56,426 nt of DNA from CAIMDX01 sp041652155 (GTDB taxonomy: Bacteria; Patescibacteriota; Minisyncoccia; Minisyncoccales; JAQTVQ01): NCBI GenBank assembly GCA_041652155.1, contig JBAZHV010000002.1, forward strand, positions 1 to 56,426, in the 5' to 3' direction. Numbering within the stretch: position 1 is the first letter of the stretch; each line of letters starts with the position of its first letter. A program made the translations under genes and the position numbers. Positions 31,892 to 41,282 of this stretch are shown here, one piece after another. The notes beneath the pieces are model-generated. The model saw nothing but the letters and a program-made list of their open reading frames with translations, was not told the origin of the DNA and did not search any database.

Positions 31892-33154
31892 TTAAAAGAT
31901 TATCTTGATCTCCACCTTGTCCGCGTCCGACGGGACCTTAGTCTTCCAAAAAGGAGAAACCTTGATGCCGGTTTTTTCCGCGCCCGGAGTTTTGCCGAGA
32001 AGAGACTCGGCGTAGTCCAGCGGCTGGCCTGTTAAAGAATTCTTGACCTTCTCTTCATCGTCTAAGATATACGTTTTTAACGATCCTGACAAGCCCAGCT
32101 GGCCGGACTTCTGGCTAAAATCGATATTCTTGGCATCGAAAACCGGCTGGAGGCTTTTGTCCACGATCTTCTTGCCCGACGATGAACCTGCCACCAAGGC
32201 CGTAAAATAATCCCCCACATCGCTGTCCTTGAACACCAAAACTTTGGAGACTATTTTAGCCGACATCTCAAAAGCGTCCGTTGCGTCCTTCTCCTTGGCG
32301 GAAATGGACAGCTCTCCGCTAATCTCTTGCGACATAAAATTGCTCAACAGGCGCATCGTGATCGGGATCTTTTTCTTTAAAGATCCTTCTCCGGCTTTAA
32401 AAGCGTTCTGCGTAAATTGATCTTTGGCCTTAGCCAAGTCTTGAGCGGAAACGACCTTGGCTCCTTCTTCGGATCCTCCTCGAATCGCTTTGGAATTCTC
32501 TCCCCAGATGCAATTGGTCCCGCTTAATTTCAATACGGAAAACTTTTCAGGCTCGATATTGTAATCTGCTCCGCCTTCGGCGGCTTCGATCTGCACGTCG
32601 ACATAGCCTGCGGATATCTTGCCTTTTTCATATTTGGCGGCAGGGATCTTTATCTCGCTCAAAGATTTGAATATAAGCTTGCTGTCTTTGGAAACAAACT
32701 GGGTTCCTTTGACAAAATTGAAAGAGCGGACGGGATCGCATTCGTTATATATCCTCAATGCGCCAACGGCCTTGGTCTTGCTCTCCGATTGCCCTGTCGC
32801 TTCAAAAGTTTCTTTATAGTCCAAGACATCTTCTATCACTGACCCGGGAATGATCTTTTGGTCCGCGTCTATCTTTGTCGCGCCGTCCTTTATCGTTATT
32901 TGCTCTTCTATCTTGACCATCTCCTGTTTCGGCCAAATTTCGACCACAGCCTTGGCCTCGACAAAGAAATAAGCCGCTCCGGCGCCGGCGGCCGCGACAA
33001 CAAACAGGGGCAGAACGAACTTGGCGGGAAAAGAAGACGGCCCGCCGCCGGAACTTTTCTTTTTTAAATTGGATCTGGAAACAAAAGACCTCGCCCGGCC
33101 TTCTTCACCTTGGTTGTACCCCGGAGGGATTATATCGAATATTTTTTTAACCAT
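31892..33154 (-). CDS. Membrane-anchored baseplate-J-like protein
   Basis: This 420-aa protein has a charged cytoplasmic head, one membrane helix at about residues 43-62 (FVLPLFVVAAAGAGAAYFFV), and a beta-rich exterior part. The section ALRIYNECDPVRSFNFVKGT to VQIEAAEGGADYNIEP resembles the baseplate J/gp47 fold as it is annotated in many CPR genomes. I start at MVKKIF (33154); the frame is open upstream without similarity. alaS ends 23 nt upstream. A phage origin is not implied. A cell-envelope spike-like or assembly role is possible but unproven. Confidence 0.8.
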   Translation of the reverse strand: MVKKIFDIIPPGYNQGEEGRARSFVSRSNLKKKSSGGGPSSFPAKFVLPLFVVAAAGAGAAYFFVEAKAVVEIWPKQEMVKIEEQITIKDGATKIDADQKIIPGSVIEDVLDYKETFEATGQSESKTKAVGALRIYNECDPVRSFNFVKGTQFVSKDSKLIFKSLSEIKIPAAKYEKGKISAGYVDVQIEAAEGGADYNIEPEKFSVLKLSGTNCIWGENSKAIRGGSEEGAKVVSAQDLAKAKDQFTQNAFKAGEGSLKKKIPITMRLLSNFMSQEISGELSISAKEKDATDAFEMSAKIVSKVLVFKDSDVGDYFTALVAGSSSGKKIVDKSLQPVFDAKNIDFSQKSGQLGLSGSLKTYILDDEEKVKNSLTGQPLDYAESLLGKTPGAEKTGIKVSPFWKTKVPSDADKVEIKIIF

Positions 33155-33177
33155 AGACCAACGAATTAAAATTAATT

Positions 33178-35037
33178 TTAATCTAGCACCGCTTTGATCC
33201 TTCTTACTCCGGCGCCGGAGCTTTCTTCTTTGGATATTTTGAAATGGCTCAACTCGCCGGTATTTTTGACGTGCGGACCGCCGCAGATCTCTTTGGAGAA
33301 CCATCCGATAGTGTAAACCTTGACCTTGTCTCCGTACTTGCTTTCGAAAGCGCCCATCGCTTTCTGCTCTTTCGCTTCCTCGAGGGACATTTCTTCTTCT
33401 TTCACATCAACCTTCTTTACGATCTGCTCATTGACCAGATCCTCGACTTTGCTTATCTGCTCCGGGGTCATTTTTTCGGTATGGGAAAAATCGAACCTTA
33501 AACGCTCGGCGGTGATGTTGGATCCTTTTTGCATTACGTGATCGCCCAGAACTCTGCGCAGAGCGGCCAGCATCAAATGGGCGGCCGTATGCAATTTGGT
33601 GGTCTGTTCTCCGGCATCCGCCAACCCGCCTTTGAACATTCCGGCGCTGGCGGTGCGGGACAGTTCCTGATGTTTATCGAATTCATTTTTAAAATTATCG
33701 ACCGCGCCGCTATCAACTGAAATATTTTCTTCTTTAACAATCTCCAAGCTCAACTCCAATGGAAAACCAAAACTTTGATAAAGATCGAACAACTGTTTTC
33801 CCGACAATGAATTGCCGCTGTTAACAGCCTGTCTTCTGAATTCTTTTAACCCCTCGCTAAGAGTTTTTCTGAATTTTGTTTCTTCTTTTTCCAGTTCGAT
33901 ATTAATGGCAGGATTCGAAAGGTCATAAACTCCTTCATATATTTTACGCACCGCTTCGGCCATAGAGACCATAAAATTATCGTCTATCCCGAGCTTTTGA
34001 GCTTTCGCAACGGCGCGCCTTATCAAACGCCTGGCAAAATAGCCCCTTTCTTTGTTGGAAGGTATGACGCCGTCGGCGATCAGAAATACCGCTCCTCTGG
34101 CATGATCGGCGACGATGCGAAAAGCCTTGTCCTGCTCGCTTTCCGAACTGTCATATTTTTTACCGGACAGCTCTTCCATCTTTTCTATTATCGGACTGAA
34201 AAGATCGGACCTGAAAACATCCGGACTGTTCAAAGACGCGGCGGCAATGCGCTCCAGCCCGCCGCCGAAATCAACGTTCTTGTTGGAAGGTTTTATGCCG
34301 TCCTTTTCTTTGACGTACTGCATAAAAACATTGTTGCCGATCTCGAAAAACCGGCCGCAATCGCAGTTAACGTGGCAGGGCTGATCGCGCCATTGGGAAT
34401 TTTCGTGCAGTTTCATCTCCGGACCGAAATCCCAGAACATCTCCGAGTCGGGACCGCCCAGTTCGCCGACCGGCATATCCGCCGGATTGCCGGCGCGCGA
34501 CCACCAATTCTTGTTCTCGTCGTAATAAAATATTCTTCCGTTCTGCATCCCGTCCCTTTCCGAAAAATCGACATCTTTGGCTTCGACCCCGGCGGCGCTG
34601 AAAAGTTTTTTCCAAATCTCGGCCGTCTCTGTGTCTTTGGGTATCCCGCATTCTTTGCTTCCCCTGAAAGCGGTGACGTAAAGGCGCTTCGGGTCCAGAC
34701 CAACCTCTTTGGTCAAAAATTCGAAAATCCAGGACAGCTGTTCCTGTTTGAAAAAATCGTTGAACGACCAGTCGCCAAGCATTTCAAAAAAAGTGTTATG
34801 GCGCAGGTCTCCCACCTCTTCGATGTCCTTGGCGCGGAAGCACTTTTGCGAGTTGGCGATGCGGTTGCCTAAAGGATGTTTTTCTCCAAGCAAATAAGGG
34901 ACCATCTGCTGCATCCCGGCGCTGGTGAATAGAGTTGTGGGATCGTTCTCGGGAACGACCGAGGTCGAAGGCACGATCTTGTGCCCTTTGCTCTCAAAAA
35001 ATCTTAAATATTTTTCCCGTATGTCTTTTGAATTCAT
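33178..35037 (-). CDS. alaS: Alanyl-tRNA synthetase lacking the C-Ala domain
   Basis: This 619-aa enzyme is clearly shorter than the usual 850-880. It contains the aminoacylation core (motif 1 region FTSAGMQQMVPYLLGEKHP, motif 3 GGGLERIA), the tRNA-recognition helices and the editing site (HTAAHLMLAAL, then CGGPH). It ends right after the editing domain (SSGAGVRRIKAVLD). The missing C-Ala domain normally joins the two active centres on tRNA. A frameshift is unlikely because the next gene starts just downstream and the C-terminal end is tidy. Confidence 0.96.
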   Translation of the reverse strand: MNSKDIREKYLRFFESKGHKIVPSTSVVPENDPTTLFTSAGMQQMVPYLLGEKHPLGNRIANSQKCFRAKDIEEVGDLRHNTFFEMLGDWSFNDFFKQEQLSWIFEFLTKEVGLDPKRLYVTAFRGSKECGIPKDTETAEIWKKLFSAAGVEAKDVDFSERDGMQNGRIFYYDENKNWWSRAGNPADMPVGELGGPDSEMFWDFGPEMKLHENSQWRDQPCHVNCDCGRFFEIGNNVFMQYVKEKDGIKPSNKNVDFGGGLERIAAASLNSPDVFRSDLFSPIIEKMEELSGKKYDSSESEQDKAFRIVADHARGAVFLIADGVIPSNKERGYFARRLIRRAVAKAQKLGIDDNFMVSMAEAVRKIYEGVYDLSNPAINIELEKEETKFRKTLSEGLKEFRRQAVNSGNSLSGKQLFDLYQSFGFPLELSLEIVKEENISVDSGAVDNFKNEFDKHQELSRTASAGMFKGGLADAGEQTTKLHTAAHLMLAALRRVLGDHVMQKGSNITAERLRFDFSHTEKMTPEQISKVEDLVNEQIVKKVDVKEEEMSLEEAKEQKAMGAFESKYGDKVKVYTIGWFSKEICGGPHVKNTGELSHFKISKEESSGAGVRRIKAVLD

Positions 35038-35216
35038 AATGGTTGGCCGATTGTTATGCCTGCGGGCCGGGCCCGCGGGATGGATAAATTTGATCTGTTT
35101 CTGTTAATGCAAAAACCCATCATCAATGGATATATCTTATCAAAAAAAACACCCGATGGAAAATTTCATTGCGCGGACCATTGCGCACGTCCCGACAAAA
35201 ACCGGCAAAAAGAAAA

Positions 35217-35237
35217 CCACAGCCCTCTTGGCTGTGG
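35217..35237 (-). terminator. Terminator after the DHH gene
   Basis: CCACAGCC (35217-35224) pairs with GGCTGTGG (35230-35237). On the minus strand the hairpin is followed by TTTTCTTTTT. Confidence 0.85.
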
Positions 35238-35246
35238 ATAACTTTG

Positions 35247-35263
35247 CACAGGTCGGACCTGTG
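35247..35263. repeat. 17-bp palindrome with GGTCGGACC core
   Basis: CACAGGTC-G-GACCTGTG, just upstream of the terminator on the minus strand. It belongs to the GGT-N3-ACC palindrome group also seen at 13138, 27187, 27222 and 27297. Confidence 0.6.
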
Positions 35264-35270
35264 TAATTTT

Positions 35271-36470
35271 TTAGGGTTTCAGGTGGCTGAAATATTCTAT
35301 TAGGCTTTCTTTGAACTTTTCCAGGTTTTCATTCTTGACCGTGAATCCGGCGGCCGGCGGATGGCCTCCGAACATTTCCAGCAGATCGGCGCAAGCCGCC
35401 ATAGCTTTTACTACATCCATTCCTTTCGGAGCCCTGACCGATCCCCGGCTTGTTTCTTCTCTCATCGTATAAAGAAAAACCGGCTTGTCTGTCTGGTTAA
35501 GGATGCGCGAAGCCACGGCGCCGAGCAATTCAATATCCCAATTCTTAGAACCCTCAAAAATGATCGAGGAGGCTTTGTTCGCGATAATGAATTTCACTTC
35601 TTCCTCCAGCCCCTTTATTTCCTCTCGGTGGCGGATGCTTTTTTCCAACAGGAGTTCGGCCATCAACCTGGCTTGTTCGTTGTCGCCGGTGGTCAAAAGA
35701 AAATAGCTGTCGTGCTGGTGATCGTCCCTCACCGAAGCGACGTTCATAACCGAAATTATTTTGGAAATAAGATCGCGCCTCGAAGAAAAATCCTTGGCGT
35801 TGAATATCTCGAAAAATACTTTGACCCCCGGCCTCTGGGAATGTTCTATGTCCGAGAGCCCCTCTACAATGATCTCGCTGTTATCTTCGATCTCGGGCAT
35901 CATATCGGCAATCGTGGCCAGAGCCGCCAGCTCCAAAAAGCTGCGCCTCAAACATTGGGACATTGATCCTCCCAAAAGCTCTTCGGCCAGCCTGAAGGCC
36001 AATCCCGCGTTGGCGAATTTGTTAAAAGATCTGTCGCCTTTTTGGTTGGGGTCGACGATAATATTCGCCTTGGGCATTTTGCCGCCGACCACCTGGTGAT
36101 GATCGACTATCATAACGGAAAATCCGAAAGATCTGGCTTTTTTCACTTCCTCATAGTTGGTAATGCCGCAATCCAAAGTTATAAGCAAAGACGGGCTCTT
36201 GCCGAATTTATCGTTCAAAAAATCCACCGCCGTACTGTTCAAACCGTATCCTTCGGTCTTTCTGTTCGGGAAATAAAAGCTAATCTGCGGCAGTTTCTGA
36301 TCTTTTTCAAGAATGGAATAAGAAACGTTGCATATCGATTCTTTGACTATGATCGCCGAGCTTACTCCGTCCATATCGGAATCGGCGTAAATGATTATAT
36401 TCTCTTCGTTCTTGATCGCCTCCTTTATCCTTAAAGCGGCCTTGCTCAAATTTTTTAGTTTAGGGTTCAT
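35271..36470 (-). CDS. DHH-family phosphoesterase, RecJ-like
   Basis: This 399-aa protein has the DHH superfamily metal motifs: YADSDMDGVSSA (about 29-40), LDCGIT, VDHHQ and a C-terminal DHHA1 domain with GGHPPAAGF. RecJ-type members are 5'-3' single-strand DNA exonucleases, and other branches cut nanoRNA or cyclic dinucleotides. It is shorter than typical RecJ (about 570 aa), so it lacks the OB-fold end. It is a single-gene unit between alaS and pgk with its own terminator. I would not assign recJ without a phylogeny. Confidence 0.85.
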   Translation of the reverse strand: MNPKLKNLSKAALRIKEAIKNEENIIIYADSDMDGVSSAIIVKESICNVSYSILEKDQKLPQISFYFPNRKTEGYGLNSTAVDFLNDKFGKSPSLLITLDCGITNYEEVKKARSFGFSVMIVDHHQVVGGKMPKANIIVDPNQKGDRSFNKFANAGLAFRLAEELLGGSMSQCLRRSFLELAALATIADMMPEIEDNSEIIVEGLSDIEHSQRPGVKVFFEIFNAKDFSSRRDLISKIISVMNVASVRDDHQHDSYFLLTTGDNEQARLMAELLLEKSIRHREEIKGLEEEVKFIIANKASSIIFEGSKNWDIELLGAVASRILNQTDKPVFLYTMREETSRGSVRAPKGMDVVKAMAACADLLEMFGGHPPAAGFTVKNENLEKFKESLIEYFSHLKP

Positions 36471-36623
36471 ATTCCATTAAATTTAATTCCTGATCTGTCT
36501 CGCTCGCCGCAAATTAAATTATATATACCAAAATAACAGCTGCGGCAAAGGGCCGGCGGCCGCTATGGCTGAAGCTCATCAACAATCGGCCCGGCAAAAA
36601 CGGTCCGAAACGCAACAAAAAAT

Positions 36624-37808
36624 TTACGCTTTTCCGTTCCCGTTCCCGGACAATATTTCGATCCCCGGAAGGACGTCTCCGGACAGGAAATCGAGCATAG
36701 CTCCCCCTCCCGTGGAAACATGGTTGAAGCTGTTCAGCATCCCGACCCTGGAAACGAACTCTATCGTTTCTCCGCCGCCAATGACCGTAAACGCGCCGCT
36801 CTGCGCGATAGCCTTGGCGATTTCCAAACTGGATTTGTCGAAAGGCCTTATCTCGGAATAACCCAGCGGACCGTTCCAAACGATCATCTTCGCCGAGGCG
36901 ATGATCCGGTTGAAAGACTCCACTGTCTCCGGGCCCACATCGAATATCTCTTCATCTCTGCGCACCGTTCCGACAGCTCCCGTTCGCAAGTATTTTTCAT
37001 CAAGCTTGGCCAGAGACATCACTCCATCGATGGGCAGGTGCAGTTTGGGACTGGTCAAATTGATAGAATCCACTTCTTTCAAAACTTCCTCGGCTTCCGC
37101 CGGCAATGGATCGCGGACGCAAATGCCTTTGATGGCTAGGATCGTATTGGCAATCTTCCCTCCAAGAAGCAAATGGTCTGATTTGGTGAAAAACTTTTTG
37201 ATGATCTTTATTTTCGTGTTGATCTTGGCTCCGCCGATGATCGCCACCAAAGGCCGCGCCGGATCTTCCATGATCTTGGTCAGAACCTCAACCTCTCTTT
37301 CCACCAGCAACCCCGCTCCGGATTCTAAAAATTCAGGTATCCCGACCACCGAAGCATGCCTGCGATGGCAAACGCCGAATCCGTCCTGAATAAAAATATC
37401 AGCCAATTTGGAAAGCTTTTTGGCAAACTCGATATCATTCTCTTTCTCTTCTTTGTAAAATCTCAAATTCTCCAAAAGAAGAACTTGCCTCCTGTCCATC
37501 TGGCTAACGGCTTTCTCCGCCTCCGGACCGATGCAATCTCCCGCGAATTTGACCTCCTGCCCAAGCAGCTTTGAAAGCTCTTCTGCTACGGGTTTCAAGC
37601 TATATTTCGGATCTTTTCCTTTCGGCTCGCCAAGATGGCTTATCAAAATTATCTTTGCGTTCTTGGCTATCAGGTATTGGATGGTGGGCAATGTCTTTTT
37701 TATCCTGAAGTTGTCGGAGACGCGCCCCTTGTCGTCCAAAGGCACATTAAAATCGCAGCGCACCAAAACTTTCCGGTCTCTAACGTCTATTTGCCTGATC
37801 GTTTTCAT
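36624..37808 (-). CDS. pgk: Phosphoglycerate kinase
   Basis: This 394-aa glycolytic enzyme makes ATP from 1,3-bisphosphoglycerate. It has VLVRCDFNVPLDDKGRVSDN at the start, LLENLRFYKEE, and the nucleotide-binding GGAKINTKIKII and FTVIGGGETIEFV loops. The length is normal. It stands alone between the DHH gene and the TraG-like operon. It is one of few central-metabolism genes in the window, as expected for a reduced fermentative genome. Confidence 0.97.
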   Translation of the reverse strand: MKTIRQIDVRDRKVLVRCDFNVPLDDKGRVSDNFRIKKTLPTIQYLIAKNAKIILISHLGEPKGKDPKYSLKPVAEELSKLLGQEVKFAGDCIGPEAEKAVSQMDRRQVLLLENLRFYKEEKENDIEFAKKLSKLADIFIQDGFGVCHRRHASVVGIPEFLESGAGLLVEREVEVLTKIMEDPARPLVAIIGGAKINTKIKIIKKFFTKSDHLLLGGKIANTILAIKGICVRDPLPAEAEEVLKEVDSINLTSPKLHLPIDGVMSLAKLDEKYLRTGAVGTVRRDEEIFDVGPETVESFNRIIASAKMIVWNGPLGYSEIRPFDKSSLEIAKAIAQSGAFTVIGGGETIEFVSRVGMLNSFNHVSTGGGAMLDFLSGDVLPGIEILSGNGNGKA

Positions 37809-37910
37809 AAGCCGTCATCGCCAAAACTTTATCGCGGCCGCGGTCTGCCGCAGATGAAATGCTGGCGTATATATTTTCCTCTGTCCCGAAAAAGACACAG
37901 GAAAAACTTA

Positions 37911-39824
37911 TTAAAATTTAACCACTTGGCCCGGATCTATTTTGCCGGTCTTGCTTTTTTTATCCGATTCGCAGAACTCTTCCTCGTCTTGGCCCTCGAA
38001 TATGATCTTTTCATCTTCGATATTATCTCCATCTATAGCATCCGATCCTTCATCTCTTTGGCCGCCTTGGTCTTCCATCTCGATGGAATCTTCTTCGGGC
38101 TCTTCCTTTTCCTCTTTATTCTTGTTAACGATGTCTTTCAAAACCGAACGCAGATCGTCGAGCTTGATCTCTTTTTTCTTTTTTTTGTATTTTTCATCTT
38201 CGCCGCCATTGGCTTGCGCCGGATCTTCTTTCTTTTTGGCGTTAGGATTGAAAAGAACCGGATCTCCCTGCGTAGCTTCAGCCAAAGAAAGGCCTCCTCC
38301 GGCTAATCCGTTGAAGGTTCTTTTTTGGCCGGTCAGCCGGGCTTCCAGCCTTTCTTTCTCGATGCGTTTTCTGCAAGCCGGGCACAAAACAGGCCTTTTC
38401 CCGTCGGGCTTGAATGTTACGCGAATTTTTTTCTTGCAAATGTCGCATTGGGCGTCGTAAAGTTCAAACGGTCCCTCGGACTGCTTTTGGCGCTGCTGGC
38501 CGGGGCCTTTTTCCTCTTCCGTGATCGCGAGCTGGGCCAGATTGGCAATATCGTTTTCAACTGTCTTTTTCGGATTGCTGTAGGTTTTGCGCGACCAATC
38601 GATGATCTCGTTTTTAAAAGATCTCAAGGGCTTGATCTCCGGAAGCAAGGTCTGGGCGGAAAAAGGCCTCGACGACACCCCGTCGATCATCAGCTTGACG
38701 TAAATATTATATTTGGACAGGTTCACCAGATCGGTTGCCATAAATTCCGGAGAGAACTCCTTCTCCAAAAATTCCGCGTCCTCGGCTCCCACTCGAAAAA
38801 GTATCATCGTGCCGACGTTGCCGAAAACAGCGTCTTTGACCTTGCTGTTCCTCCCGCTTCCCGTTCCATCTTCCAATTGCGAGAGATACTGGTTGGCCAG
38901 GATCAGGTCCAAACGGTACTTGCGGGCCTCGGACAAAATGTTGATGAAAGATTCTGTCGCGAAATTCTGGAACTCGTCAACATACATATAGAAATCTTTT
39001 CTTTGCTCTTCGTCTATCTCCACTCTGGACATCGCGGCCAATTGCAATTTGGTGATCAATAAAGCGCCCAAAAGGCGCGAGTTATCCTCGCCCATCAAAC
39101 CTTTGGAAAGGTTCATTATCAATATTTTCTTGCCGTCCATTATCTCGCGCATATTGATGGTGGACTTCGGCTGGCCGATGATATTTCTGATAAGCGGAGC
39201 CGAAACAAACTGGCCGATCTTGTTTTGGATGGCCGCCGTGGCTTCGACTTCGTATTTTTGCGCATAACGGGCGAACTCTTTCACCCAAAAAGCTTTGACC
39301 ACCGGATCTTGCAGTTTTTCAACCACTTCCTGCCTCCATTCCGCGTCGGAAAAAAGGCGGTTGATAGAGAGCAAAGTCGAGTCCGGAACTTCGAGCAAGG
39401 CCAAAATAGCGTTGTTTAAAATATATTCCATTCTGGCGGACCAAACGTCCGGCCAGATCTTTTTGAAAACGCCCATCAAACCGCCCGCAACCAAATGGCG
39501 GTATTCAAGGGCCACGTTTTCCATAATGTTAAAAGCGATGGGCCAATCCAGATCGGACGGATTGAAATAGACCACGTCTTTAATGCGGTCTTGAGGCACA
39601 AAATCCAAAAGGTCCATTGATGCTTCTCCGTGCGGATCTATAAAACCGATCCCCTTGCCGTCCTTGATATCCTGGACAGCCATATTCTTAAGCATCTCCG
39701 TCTTGCCCATGCCGGTCTTGCCTACCACATAGAGATGGCGGCGGCGGTCATCGGTCTTTATGCCGAACTTTTTGGACTGGTTGCGAAAATTGGTTTGAGC
39801 AAAAAAATTTATCTGTTTGTCCAT
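37911..39824 (-). CDS. TraG/VirD4-HerA-like AAA ATPase with zinc ribbon
   Basis: This 637-aa cytoplasmic motor-type ATPase has Walker A GKTGMGKT at residues 35-42, GFIDPHGEASMD soon after, and Walker B FYMYVDEFQNF at about 275. C-terminal to the motor are a four-Cys ribbon (CDICKKK...CPACRKR, about 450-480) and a long Lys/Glu-rich tail. Related proteins couple DNA or protein substrates to type IV secretion or pilus machines. There is no N-terminal membrane helix; the membrane partner may be the gene upstream (39954). With the sigma-HARE gene it forms a three-gene unit. Confidence 0.87.
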   Translation of the reverse strand: MDKQINFFAQTNFRNQSKKFGIKTDDRRRHLYVVGKTGMGKTEMLKNMAVQDIKDGKGIGFIDPHGEASMDLLDFVPQDRIKDVVYFNPSDLDWPIAFNIMENVALEYRHLVAGGLMGVFKKIWPDVWSARMEYILNNAILALLEVPDSTLLSINRLFSDAEWRQEVVEKLQDPVVKAFWVKEFARYAQKYEVEATAAIQNKIGQFVSAPLIRNIIGQPKSTINMREIMDGKKILIMNLSKGLMGEDNSRLLGALLITKLQLAAMSRVEIDEEQRKDFYMYVDEFQNFATESFINILSEARKYRLDLILANQYLSQLEDGTGSGRNSKVKDAVFGNVGTMILFRVGAEDAEFLEKEFSPEFMATDLVNLSKYNIYVKLMIDGVSSRPFSAQTLLPEIKPLRSFKNEIIDWSRKTYSNPKKTVENDIANLAQLAITEEEKGPGQQRQKQSEGPFELYDAQCDICKKKIRVTFKPDGKRPVLCPACRKRIEKERLEARLTGQKRTFNGLAGGGLSLAEATQGDPVLFNPNAKKKEDPAQANGGEDEKYKKKKKEIKLDDLRSVLKDIVNKNKEEKEEPEEDSIEMEDQGGQRDEGSDAIDGDNIEDEKIIFEGQDEEEFCESDKKSKTGKIDPGQVVKF

Positions 39825-39882
39825 TTCTGCTTTTGAAGAAATTAACGGCTTTGTAAAAATATGTCCGAGAGGACAAATTCTG

Positions 39883-39940
39883 AAAACCTCTAAAAGACGC
39901 TGCCTTTATAAGCGCGATAAAAATCGGGCTTAGAGGTTTT
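39883..39940 (-). terminator. Long hairpin between the membrane protein and TraG-like genes
   Basis: AAAACCTCTA (39883-39892) pairs with TAGAGGTTTT (39931-39940) across a 38-nt loop. A small TGTCC/GGACA hairpin (39862-39875) sits closer to the TraG-like start. The pair may attenuate rather than fully stop transcription inside the operon. Confidence 0.45.
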
Positions 39941-39953
39941 TAATATATTACCA

Positions 39954-41273
39954 TTATTCTGTCGGCAATTCCAAGGGAGCTATGCCTTTTTTGGTGGCGA
40001 TCCTGGGCATTATCGAACCGGGGATGGATAAAATGCCGGGGAAATGGAAAAGAGTGGCCATTTCTTCGGTATTCAAGATAAAGGTCGAGCCGCTGGCCGG
40101 CTTGCGCTTCAAGTAATTTCCGAACATATCTTTTTTGCGCAGATAAGTTTTCTGTTCCGCGAACAAAGCGAAAGCCGGAGCTCTTACCGAAGTCGCGCCG
40201 AAAGATTTGATGGCATTAAGGCTTTGAGTGGCAAACTGGGCCAGAAAGATAGCCGGGATGGTTTTTGAAGAACTGGAAAAAACATCTTTTTTCGCAACGT
40301 AAACCGCTCTTATCCCGACCGAATAAGCGCATTTGGAGACTTTATCTTCGATCGCTTTCAAAACATCCTTTTCTCCGGACGTCAGATGAGGCGTTTCCGC
40401 CGCCGCCGCTGTCGGTCCGCCGGGGATATCTCCAAAAGCCGCGAAGTCAAAAGCCTCTTGGATAAGCGGTTTGAAAACCGTCTTTCCTGGCCGCTTCATT
40501 ATTTTATTCACTTCTTCTTTTCCGCGATCGACATAATTATTATCGTCGTTAGAGACGGGGGTTATCATAAATTGCATCCATATCTGCTCCCCTTTTTCCA
40601 AACGGACCATTCCTTCTATAAGCGAAGAAAGAGGATCTATCCTTTCCCCTTCTTCGAGCCCCTGGCTCTCTTCAAAAAATTGGCTGTAAGTTTTTATAGG
40701 GTAAACATCCGGCCTGGCGAGAGTGTAATCCGATCCCCATACGTCCCATTCTTTGTTGGGAATGTCCGCCGGAACATCCTTGGCGTAATCAGGAACTTCG
40801 CATATCTCGATGCCGGCGTATTGGGAGTATATCGCCGATTCTATGGCCTTTCTCAATCCTTTAAGAACTCGAATATAAAAATGGGGGTTGCCGTCCACGC
40901 TGGCTATTTCCAAAGAAAAACCGACCGGAACTTTTCCGTCGATCCATTTGTCTTTGAAGCCGCTTGGAGAATCGCGAGTGCCGAACAAATTGGAAAAAAC
41001 ATTTTCCATAGCCTTAATGGGCTTCAGTTCTTCACGGGGTATCTTCAACTCCAAAGTAACAAATTCCAATTTGTCCGCCCATATGCCCTGGATAAAATCC
41101 AAATACTGCCCCTTCACAATACTAAAGAGGATGAACGGCGGAATGATCCACCAAAAAAGTTTGAGAATTTCCCAAAGGAACAGAAAATAAGGAACGCTAG
41201 CCGCGATCGCCGCCGAAGCGAATGGAGCAATGGGCTGGGGAAGAGATTGTAATATTGTTTGGTCCAAGGCCAT
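39954..41273 (-). CDS. Membrane protein of unknown function paired with the TraG-like ATPase
   Basis: This 439-aa protein has two hydrophobic segments near the start (about 17-33 and 37-52, FLFLWEILKLFWWIIPPFILF). A large soluble part follows with the pattern FSLEIASVDGNPHFYIRV, then AIESAIYSQYAGIEICEVPDY. That pattern reminds me of the N-terminal, membrane-side halves that accompany conjugation-type ATPases. I cannot name the family with confidence. It begins 9 nt after the sigma-HARE gene and precedes the TraG-like gene, so it is likely the membrane platform of the same system. Confidence 0.75.
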   Translation of the reverse strand: MALDQTILQSLPQPIAPFASAAIAASVPYFLFLWEILKLFWWIIPPFILFSIVKGQYLDFIQGIWADKLEFVTLELKIPREELKPIKAMENVFSNLFGTRDSPSGFKDKWIDGKVPVGFSLEIASVDGNPHFYIRVLKGLRKAIESAIYSQYAGIEICEVPDYAKDVPADIPNKEWDVWGSDYTLARPDVYPIKTYSQFFEESQGLEEGERIDPLSSLIEGMVRLEKGEQIWMQFMITPVSNDDNNYVDRGKEEVNKIMKRPGKTVFKPLIQEAFDFAAFGDIPGGPTAAAAETPHLTSGEKDVLKAIEDKVSKCAYSVGIRAVYVAKKDVFSSSSKTIPAIFLAQFATQSLNAIKSFGATSVRAPAFALFAEQKTYLRKKDMFGNYLKRKPASGSTFILNTEEMATLFHFPGILSIPGSIMPRIATKKGIAPLELPTE

Positions 41274-41282
41274 TTAAAGCTT

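Noticed and set aside
31892..33154. Prophage baseplate gene
   Set aside because: There are no other phage genes nearby, and the protein has a membrane anchor and lies between alaS and the ribosomal operon, so it is a cellular protein with a related fold.
33155..33304. Extended start of the baseplate-J-like gene
   Set aside because: The extra 50 codons overlap the 3' end of alaS and are composed of Arg/Lys-rich shadow sequence.
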